Positions 52,193-61,400 of a stretch of DNA of 64,000 nt are shown here, piece after piece. The DNA comes from Scortum barcoo. Taxonomy: Eukaryota > Chordata > Actinopteri > Centrarchiformes > Terapontidae. The first letter of the stretch is position 1. Each line of letters starts with the position of its first letter. The position numbers and the translations under genes were made by a program. Where the stretch lies: the NCBI GenBank assembly GCA_023238725.1, contig CM041545.1, positions 15,777,501-15,841,500 of the forward strand, written 5' to 3'. The notes beneath the pieces were generated by a model, which was not told where the DNA came from, did not search any database, and was given only the letters and a program-made list of their open reading frames with translations.

Positions 52193-52261
52193 CGACGTCA
52201 CGTAACGCGAGGAGAGCGGCGTCGTGACGTCACAGGCACGGCTCCAGAGCGCTCTGATTGG
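52193..52261 (-). promoter_or_regulatory. trim32: trim32 promoter: CRE and CCAAT motifs in CpG-rich DNA
   Basis: A perfect palindromic CRE (TGACGTCA) lies at 52225-52232. A second near-match (CGACGTCA) lies at 52193-52200. ATTGG at 52257-52261 is a CCAAT box on the minus strand (AGCCAATCAG). The order CCAAT, CRE, CRE-like, then exon 1 suits minus-strand transcription. The surrounding 51970-52310 is CpG-rich, unlike the AT-rich flanks, and no TATA box is evident. Binding by CREB/ATF and NF-Y is inference from the motifs. Confidence 0.65.
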
Positions 52262-52449
52262 CTGCGGCGAGGGCATCAACATGGGCGCGCAGGTGGACCG
52301 GACAGAGGTTTATTACTGATGTTTGACCTGCAGCGTTTACCTTATCCCAAACATCCTCATATTCACAAAGAGCAAAAAGTCAGCTTTATTGATTTTCATG
52401 AACAGAACTTACTCAAAATACTTTTTCTCCCAGCAAGACTGCAGTTTAA

Positions 52450-52680
52450 CCATAGATAGACGACTTTATTGATCCATAAACATACATACATACATAAAAT
52501 ATACAATGAAATACAAAAGAATAAGATAGAAATAAAATAGAATAAAATAAAATACTGTCATAATATGCTTATACTAATAATATGATAATATATAATAATA
52601 ATATACTAATAATAAAACTAATAATATACTCATACGAAATTTACCCCTGGGATAAATAAAGTATTCTGATTTCTGATGAA
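52450..52680. repeat. Two LINE-like 3' ends facing outward
   Basis: At 52462-52475 the minus strand reads GGATCAATAAAGTCG followed by TCTATCTATGG, a fish LINE 3' end pointing left. At 52640-52680 the plus strand reads 'cccctgggataaataaagta' followed by TTCTGATTTCTGAT, another LINE-type 3' end pointing right. The 150 bp between them is very AT-rich. This suggests two insertions, one inside or beside the other. Confidence 0.5.
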
Positions 52681-52759
52681 TATAAAATACTAAAATAACT
52701 TTTTCCTATAGCACTTTTTAAGATGGGAGTAAAAGGACAAATAACTATTTAGATGAACC

Positions 52760-53120
52760 ACACAACAGACCTGTATACAAATCAAACTAGTTTACAGCTA
52801 AAAAAAAAAGCAAGTCTGTAAAAAGGTGTCTTTAAAAAGGATTTGAAAGCAGAAACAGTGCTTAGCCAGACTTTTGCCTGGACTCTGGTCCAGCTGTGAG
52901 GCCTAAACCAGCAGATGTGAGAGGTCTTTTCTGGCCCTGTCCATGTAAAACCTTGTAAGTTATGAGTAAAATTTTTAAATGGATTCTAAACGAAATCGAT
53001 AACCAGCGTTTGGTCTTAATCAGGAGTGCTGCAGAGCTGTGCACAGTTTGAAGCTGAGCCTCATCTCAGGCACTGAGGCAGGTAAAAAGGTGTTACAATA
53101 GTCCAGGCGTATAGTCCATT
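52760..53120 (-). repeat. Decayed LINE ORF2 C-terminal fragment
   Basis: The minus strand gives 'RLDYCNTF', then 'SSAALLIKTKR' and 'LSISFRIHLKILLITYKVLH', with a stop and frame change between. These correspond to the conserved LINE ORF2 blocks R-L-D-Y-C-N-x-L, N-S-A-A-R-L-L-T-x-T-K-R and L-H-W-L-P-V-x-F-R-I-x-F-K-I-L-L-I-T-Y-K-A-L-H/N-G. It is followed on the same strand by the 3' end near 52462, so it may be one insertion. Confidence 0.7.
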
Positions 53121-53554
53121 TGTCGCGTTACTAAATGTACTATAACTTGTAAATGAAGTGAAACAAGTGTTCAGCATGAAGGCTTTTTTTCATTATCGCC
53201 CTGCCTTTCAAAGAACAAGCATGCAAGATTAGTTCACTTGAGTGACTTGAGTAAACAGATCTGTAGCTCAGAAAATAAGTCTCACAGAGAGAACCTGATG
53301 TTCTGCCCACAGGCTGCATGCATTTGAAAACATCCAGATGTGATGACATGTTTTAGTTAGTTATTTCTTTAAAGCTATGAGCTAGTAATTATAGAGAGAG
53401 ACCACTAGATGTCAGAATAAGTCCTCCACAAGATGTCTGCGCAACACCTCTGCACACAAAGTGAAGCAGAGTAAACAACTGTCTGCTTTTCTTTCTTTTC
53501 TTTGGTCCAGCACTTTTAAGAAAAATATGTTTTTGAAGACATTTGCAGTTCAAG

Positions 53555-53640
53555 AATCAAGAATCTTTATTATCATCAAGTGTTTTCGCATAACGAAATT
53601 AAAATTGGTGACTTAAACATAAATATATATAAAAATATGT
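53555..53640 (-). repeat. LINE-like 3' tail with TTGATTC repeats
   Basis: The minus strand reads 'aatttcgttatgcgaaaaca', then 'gatgataataaagattcttg' with a repeated ATTCTTG tail. This is the usual end of a fish LINE family whose genomic copies finish in an AATAAAGATTCTTGATTC box. It probably belongs to the endonuclease fragment just upstream (53690-54060). Confidence 0.55.
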
Positions 53641-53689
53641 ACATATGTAATAAATATCTAAAGATTTAAAGTTGTAGCAGCAATGTACA

Positions 53690-54060
53690 ATGGGGGGGTG
53701 GGTCGATGGAATTTGGGGAAAACTGCCTTTAACTCGACGTGGTTAAAGTCTCCGGCCACGATCACAGACCGCCTCTGGATTTGTTGTTCACCTGCAGACT
53801 GATCATGCAGTGCAGCTCCTCCAGGTGCTAATTTAGCATTAGCTCATGGTGATATGTAGCCGGCTCCGCCTCTGTGTTTCTCCGAGGCTGTCTCCTCCTG
53901 TCCGCCCGGAGAAGAGAGCGCCCCGCTAGCTCCACTGCCGCGTCTGGGATGTTGTTATCCAGTCGTCTCGTTCATTTTGTTGACGAGGGACCCGGCGTTT
54001 GTGAGGAAGAGACCGAGAAGAGCCGGTCTGTGCAGGAAGGTTAGCATGTAGCCTTAGCAC
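53690..54060 (-). repeat. Decayed LINE endonuclease fragment with internal deletions
   Basis: Minus-strand pieces in order are 'GLFLTNAGSLVNKMNE', then in another frame 'LDNNIPDAAVELAGRSLLRA', then 'VIVAGDFNHVELKAVFPKFH'. They match, in sequence, three blocks of a fish LINE AP-endonuclease: the N-x-R/Q-S-L-x-N-K-x-D-E start, the W-L-x-x-x-I-P-D block, and the catalytic G-D-F-N block. The spaces between them are much shorter than in intact elements, so large parts were lost. The RT domain is absent and the sequence jumps to the 3' tail. Confidence 0.72.
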
Positions 54061-55552
54061 GCAGGCCGCCCCTCCTTGCCCCGCTTTTGTTTACGATGTC
54101 CTCCTCCGTCTCCTTGGCAACAGAGGGGGGACGCTCAAAATCCGGCCCCGGAAACGCTCACAGGTTTAATATTTACATGTTAATATATTCTGGCCTCATA
54201 TTAACAGACCATTATAGAGTAACTGCTGTTCAAATAAATGATATAAAAACATATAATACAATTTAAGTGGAGGGGTGCTTTAAAGGTACACCTCACACAG
54301 AGATGCACATTTTATGAGCATGTGTCTGTCTTCCCATCATTGTTGTGTAAGACTGTACACTTGATAGGGAATGTGAACCACTGCACATAACAAGGGTCTG
54401 TTAAACTCAGAGGCCTGTGTCACATGTAGCACTCGCAGCTGTTTTCGTGGGGCAAAAACAACAGCAACAGTAACCATATCTGACAACATCTGTATTAAAT
54501 TGCTTTGGAAGATATGTGACACCTTTGCTGTTGTTGCCTGGGCAACATAACCTTGGCTAGAGGGGACGTGTCCCCGATGAGTAATTATCCTGCAACCAGT
54601 CTACAAAGACATTTTAATTAACAAAGGCAGCGCAAGATCAATGGCTTGGAAATTCACTCCATTTATCTCCTCAATGTGTTTGGTGACAGGAAAGTGTTAA
54701 GCGTAAGCATCACATAGGCTCCAAACGGCGAAGAGATGTCATAGTTTATAAAAAGGCGAAATGACGGGCCCCTCCTTTAACTGCATGAAAATACATGTGG
54801 TACAATTTAATTTCTCCCCGTGAAGGGTGTCACGGTCAGTCAAATGTCAGTGAAACTGTACATTGCACAAACACAAATAAACAGGCGCACAGTACTTTGG
54901 TGATCCCAGATGGAAATTATATGTCACAGCAGTTTGCTACCAGTCGCAAAAACAAGATTTACAGTAAAGACACTTAAAGAGAGCAAGGAGAAGTTGTAAA
55001 AGTCCAAAAGTAAATAAAGGAAAGGGGGGTGGGTTGGGGAGGCAAGATTGTGCAGGGAGAAAGTTCCTGTGCACAGCTAAGTTTGCCAACCACATTGCCT
55101 CAGCTATGTTTTATCTGTTTTATCTTCTCTACAAATACTTGATAGTGCCAAGACCTTCGTGAAATGCATTTGTGTACGTAGATATAAACAATTGTAATCG
55201 GGGATGAAATGAGTTAAAGAGGGTGAAAGTGAATTAGACTGACTAGCCGCAGATAACCTGAGCTCCAGGCTTTTACTGTGAGAGCTGGGTGACAACAGCT
55301 CTTTTCTGTGTCTGTGTTGCCTCAAGAAGTGCATGTAATTGGGATCTTGGGCCACCCCTTAAGCCTGTTTACATACTGTTGCACATGAAGTTACCACCCA
55401 CCTTTTCAAGAGCTTACCAGTGTCTTACAGACGTGCAGAGGGAGTAAACTACAGATATATACATGAATAAATGTATATGCAGACTCTGTTTTCTCTCACA
55501 CCCAAACGTACACACACTCTCACACACACACCAGGGTCAGAGCTACAACTGC

Positions 55553-55591
55553 GGACACACACTGAGGAGGTCATGTCCTCAGTGTGTGTCC
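55553..55591. repeat. Perfect 16-bp hairpin, 7-nt loop
   Basis: GGACACACACTGAGGA at 55553-55568 is followed by the loop GGTCATG and the exact complement TCCTCAGTGTGTGTCC at 55576-55591. No U-tract or gene border is nearby. It may be a chance inversion next to CA-rich DNA or the end of a small foldback element. Confidence 0.85.
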
Positions 55592-58152
55592 TTGCATGTC
55601 ATACACTTCTTTGGAAGTTTCAGTGACCTAAAGTACAGTTAACATTTAATCGAATCTTACACATTGAAGGATCGGTTTGTTTTTTAAAGCTGATACGAAT
55701 AAATTTTAGTGTCCGCCTTTATTAGAATTTCCACTGGGCTCATACCCACAGTGACCACACAAAAACAGTCTATGGTAGTGAACTGTCGTTAAAGCATCCG
55801 TGTGTAGTCTAGTCTATTTGCTATACGCCCCATGTTGTTTTCTTATAATGCTTAATTTATAGCCATTATTATGCACTTTTAATACATTGCTACATATTGT
55901 TTAGATAGTCCAAACAACTCAACAACAACAGTTGTGTTTAGTTAAAGTTAAAACCAGAAGCAGCTTTAAGCTTTAAGCAGTATGCAAAGAATTTGGTGTA
56001 TTTTCATCCGCTCTCAATGTTTTAAATAGTTCCAACAGAGGTAAAAATAGACAAGGACAAAACCCTGAAAGATAGGTAAAAAGTTAGCAGTTAAGCAGGA
56101 AAAAATATGTGTAAGCCTATATATAAATATAAAAAAGCAACAATGACCTACAATGTATATAAGTCAAGTGATTCTGTAAATTGTACAGTAAGGCAATTTT
56201 ACTTATACTTTCCTCATGATATATTTTAATAATTATTGACTAAATCTGGGCTACTCTTAGAATAGCAAATATACTTTTAGATTGCAAAGGAATGGAAATG
56301 AATCATGTAAGGACTTTGTATGTACATTTTAACAAACATTAAGCAAATTTTGCTCACTAATTTGTTATTGGGTTTTTAAAAACACAATGTAACACAGACT
56401 TTAACAGTTTTGCATGCCGTGATTTCTTCACTCTGCAGATTTGAGTTACAACAAAGCCTTTTAAATGAAAATTCAATTGGGATGTATCATAATTAAACCT
56501 TTTTTTTTTTTTCATGCTGTAATGCATCATTAAAATGTGTCACATTAACTTGACACCCATGTGATTTTTTTCCCCCTGTAAATAATATTAGTAGGAAAAC
56601 AGTCCTTGAATATCTCCCCACCTGTGTTGTGTTTCTCTCAGCGCTGTTAAACACCTGCTGGAAAAGCACATGTGTCTGCATGTGTTTATGTTTGAGGAAT
56701 GAATGGCTGAAAGTTTATACACCCTTTTCGTGTCTTTGGTTAACTTATTTAACACTGTTGACATTACAGGAGTCTAAGTGAAATCGCACATGTAGACACA
56801 TTTAGACCTGTTTCTCTCGGTGGCTCAGACGAACACATGATCTATTTGAGTTCCTGCACTGTATGTTTTGCTGCTGACAATGGTTTGAAGGATGTTTGAG
56901 TTTTGTCATTAAAACTGTTAACAGGAAATAAGTTATTTAAAATATTAACCATAATTGGTCCCAATTACCCCACCTGGAATAATGTCAAAGGCTTTTCCTG
57001 CCTGTCTTGTTCATTTCCTTCAGGTTCAGGGTTTCCTCTGATTTTTCTTGGTCAGTGTGGGTATGTGATGTGTGTTTTGTGTGTATACATATGTGTGTAG
57101 TACTGTATTCATTACAGTTCTCATCAATCCATCTATATGTCTCTGCATGTATGTGAGCAGGGGTGTGTAGTTGTAACTCAAATTCTTGCACATTTGTATG
57201 CTTACACATTTATTCCCATGTCTGGGCCTGATGTTGTTTTTTTCATTAGGACAAAAACAGCTTCATTAATCTGCATAGGGTGTATGTTACTCAATACTCA
57301 GACAATCCACACTTGATGAGTGAGATGATACATTTGCAGATTTCTCGTGCCCTGTGGTTTCTCCACATTTTGTACCACTGACTGATGATGCATCATGTCT
57401 CACACTTTAATAATTTTTTTTTTTTTGTCACTCGAAAGAATCCCTTATCACTCATTTGGAAAACTCGCATATGTGTCCCCTGTCCTTGTAAAGCAAATAG
57501 ACACAGGGGCACATCTGCCACATCAGCACAGATGGCAGATCCGCTCTGCCGTAACATGTGGCCCGATGTGTCCTCCAAATGAAACGCTCAACACCCAAGC
57601 AGCATTCTCCCCCGTTCCTACTCCTCCCCTGCTGCTGTCGCTGCCTCTTCTTTCCGCATGGTGTGTTGTTTTGTAGCCGAAAGAGGAAACGTTGAGAACA
57701 AATCCCACCAACTCCAGTGAGAACATCAAACAGTGGTAATTGACACTCACGAGAAGAAGCCAGTGACACCCCTCCTCCCTCCGCCGTCCCATTCATCCTT
57801 TGTCTAGGAAAGCTGATGACAGTAAGGGATTAGCTGTTGTTTTTTCTTCTTTTCCTTGGCAGCGGGCAAAAGTAAATCCAGATGCGGACGCTTTCTGCAA
57901 CTGAGGGACTGTGAATGTGTTTTGCTACTCCAAGTGAAGTTTTATAAATTGTTTTATGGAAATAAAGATGAGAGAAAGGGAAGAAGGGGTTGTTTTTACA
58001 ATGTGGGAAAAAAATACATGTGAAAGTGACAGTTTCCTTCCCTGTTTGTAAAATTAATATCAATAATTGCTGTTGTTAACTTTGATTATTTTGTCCATCT
58101 TCACCCCTGTCCTTCCCTTACCCTCCCTTCCTCTCCTGCCTACCCCTTCCAG

Positions 58153-58475
58153 AGGCAACAGACCAGGGGGTTGGCGGAGGTGGGCGGCGTGAGCTGAAGT
58201 CGGTTCCCTTCATCAGCTACCTGTCGGCGCTGCAGAAGAGCCAGCTGTTGTCTGACGACATGGTGAAAGGCGTGGAGATCCGCTGCGTGGAGAAGGGCAG
58301 CTGTCCGGCCGGCTGCCACCTGTGCCACCACCAGGCCGTGATGGGGGGAGTGTCGGGAAGAGGCCGCGCGGGCAGCAGCAGGAGCGGAGAGCAGCCTTCC
58401 CCCATCCCTGTGCTGCTGGAAGTCAGCCGCGTGGTGCCCCTCTACAGCCTGGTCCAAGACAACGTCACCAAAGAG
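58153..58475 (+). CDS. astn2: astn2 internal exon, distal MACPF region with Gly/Ser/Arg insert
   Basis: The acceptor is CCTTCCAG and the donor is GTGAGA. Two bases complete a Glu codon, then 107 codons follow and end on a codon border. The peptide starts 'ATDQGVGGGGRRELKSVPFI' and continues 'SYLSALQKSQLLSDDMVKGV', then 'EIRCVEKGSCPAGCHLC'. It ends 'PIPVLLEVSRVVPLYSLVQD' plus NVTKE. The cysteine cluster and the VLLE..RVVPLY block match ASTN2. Between them lies a low-complexity insert (GGVSGRGRAGSSRSGEQ, about 17 residues) and near the start a run of Gly, both longer than I expect for the mammalian protein. N-V-T is a glycosylation sequon. Confidence 0.94.
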
Positions 58476-61400
58476 GTGAGAAAGCAGCGTGGGGGGAGGA
58501 AGTCCGCGTGCATGAGTGTGTGTCTGCTTGTGTGCACGTGGATGAGTGTGCAGAGGGTGAGAAAGTGACCTACCAGAGAGTGACAGAGAATCAAGTCGTC
58601 CAGGGATGAACCAACATTTTTACCTTTTTTGAATGAGAAGAATTAAATGTCATTGATGATATGGGAGAAGTCAAGTCTTGGGATTTTAGTATAAACTGTG
58701 TCATTAATAACAGTTTTGCTGCACTGCCCTGTGACAAAAGTGAGTATCTACTTTGAAAGAGTAGAAGGTACATTGCCATCACTCGGGATATTTTACTCAT
58801 GTACAGTCTCATGTCGTGTGCTGGTGGCGTAATCCTCTCACACTGTATGTATCCATTGTCCTCTGAAGCGTTCAAGCGATGCAGTTGTACCAAGTCACCT
58901 CTAGGTGGCATTAGTTGGTTAACTTTGACCACTGGAAATGAGCACTGTAATACAGAGGGCATAAAAAAGATGACATCATGGTTTTCTCCTCCTGTGGGAA
59001 AGTCGATGTGTATATGTGTGAGATATATATATATGTGTGTCTCCGTCTAAACAGGCGCACACAGCTGAATGTAATATCAGCTTAATGGCCACATGTTGTG
59101 TTTATGATTCATCCTGCATGAAAAGTCTTTTGAAAGTTAATCATATCAGATTTCTTTTCCATAAGGTAATTTAGGAAGGGGGGCTCTGGCTTCACTTGAC
59201 ATTTAGTCTACCACATTTTGCTCTGTTTGGGCTCGATCTTGACATTGTCTTGCTACCTAACATCCGGCACACGTCTCCCCTCCGTGCGAGCCAACGCAGA
59301 GCCATTTGCAGGTGACTCACACCCAGCGCACACGCATGCACGCGCCACAGGGAGATGACTGGTTCACGCTACCCCCCAATCAAGCATCTAATTACCTTAC
59401 CATCTGAAATTACTGCAGGCAGCAACAATACCAGAGGGAAAAAGACATGCACACACACACACACACATATACATATATGTATGCACTCACATACACGCAC
59501 ACGCACAACAAAGCCCCCTGTACGTGCCACCCATAACAACCACCACAGCCCCAAAGAAAAGAAGGCACAATCAATAGCAGACGATCCCTAGTGGGCCTCA
59601 TCGATAGCTAAACGTGAGGAAAACGAAATGTCTCTTTTCCCTCTCTTCCAAACACCTCGCTATCCATCCTTTTCTCTCCCCCTACCCAACCCGTGGTCTT
59701 CAGGGGACATAGAGAGTGAGATGTATGAGGAGGAGGAGAAGGGGTAGACTGCAGTGGATCGCTCTGGCAAGCTTTTCTGAGGTAGCTTGAGGCAGGATTA
59801 TTAGCTTCTTATTGATGTCATCGACCTCTGGGGAGGGAGGGGAGTCCATCACTCTGCTCCTCTTTTCCTCTCTTTCCCTTCTTCTCCTGGCTGCAAACCG
59901 CTGCTGCTAGTCTGAAAGGCGCATACGTATATTGCATTAGAGACGAGCAACACAACAACCTGCCACTCCACACACACACACACACGCTCATTCTCTCTCT
60001 GTCTGCATGTGTATGTGTCTTTCTCACTTCTCATGTACTTTTGCTTGAGACTACTTTGGCTGGGTCTATTGGAAAGACAGATGCCATGTTGCAAAAAGCG
60101 TTCTCAGAAGCGAGGCTCTTTTTTCACTTTAAACCCCCTGAAACAGTCAAAATAAAGGCTTAGTTGCCCAGTTTATGATTTGGGAGACTGAGGTCATATT
60201 TGAGTACCTATTTGTATGCATGCATCTGTACGCCCACTATCAGGTTTACGTAAACCCAACACTTTTCTTTGGCTCCCTTCCTCCCTCCTTTCTCAGCTAC
60301 CTGCATCTTTCAGTGGCCTCTCCCTGGCTGGCTGACTGTTTGACAGGACATGTCATGTCCCTTTCACATAAATCTCCTCATTATCAAGCCAGAGGGGGAT
60401 TTTGTTACAATGGGAAATTACCCCTTCCTTGAAAAGGACCACTTTCAGGACTGAAAAGAACCAGAATTAAATGGTAGAAATAATAGACTGGTGTATCTGC
60501 CTTATTCTCAGCGTACTCTGTGCGGCTCTGTCAAAGAGGAGAATGGGACATAAAGTATTTCTTTGTACATGAGTCCAGTATTGACATTACAAATTACGGA
60601 TTTGGGGAAAATAATACTTACCAATCTTATGAACCAAAAACATGTTCAGGGGTTGGTGTACCCAAAAAGAGAAAAAAAGTATATTGTCTCTTTTACCTAT
60701 TGTGATATCAATCCATACAGGTAGTTTGGTTTTGAAGATCTCAGCCTGTAAGATAGTCGTCCTTGATACATTTGTCCCTGCACCAATACAATGAAGGCGA
60801 ATAAAAATTAGTTTGTGGCATTGAAATGTGACATTTGAAAAAGTAGCAGATACCATGCTATTGCCTGACTATCCACAGATCTCACTGTCCAACTGTTGCT
60901 ATAGGGACAATTTCTTCAATAAGAAGATGTTCCAGTGAAAACTGCTTTAAGTGAATGAGTAATGGTTTTTCTGAAAAGATATGGTGCTGTTTAAGTTTTT
61001 AGGTGTAATATTTCTGCGTCCCTCACCTCCATTGTATTTAATTTTATTTATTTTTCTTTAAATAATACTTATTGTTTGGTTTATTATCTCCCGAGTAAAA
61101 CAAAGGGACGTCACCTGTGGGAACCTGTGTAGAAAATGATTTTTTTAACTGCTTTATGCATTCTTCAGTTGCATGTAAAGCTCAATTTGTTCATACCTAA
61201 TTGTTCTTACTCGTCTGTAAGAAACATAATGATTATGTTTCGCATTTTGAAGGAAAGGTTTGAGGTTTACCCCCTCTTTGTCTTGGTATTCTCAAGTTGT
61301 TCTGTTTTCAGGCTTGGCTTGCTTTAAACCTGGCTTTGACTTGAATTCGACTGGAACCGGTCTTGGAATTGGCTCGGACTCGACTAAGGTGGTCTTGCTT

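Larger units (their letters stand above)
52262..58152 (+). other. astn2: astn2 intron, part beyond trim32
   Basis: The stretch contains a cluster of LINE remains (52450-54060), a hairpin (55553-55591), CA-rich DNA near 55510, and poly-T tracts at 56502 and 57412. At 57520-57800 several frames stay open on the minus strand because of G/C-rich DNA, but no domain is recognised. The intron closes with a C/T-rich tract ending TTCCAG before the next exon. Confidence 0.8.

Noticed and set aside
57452..57796. Overlapping open frames on the minus strand
   Set aside because: Frames are open because of local G/C composition; no shared motif, and all overlap each other.
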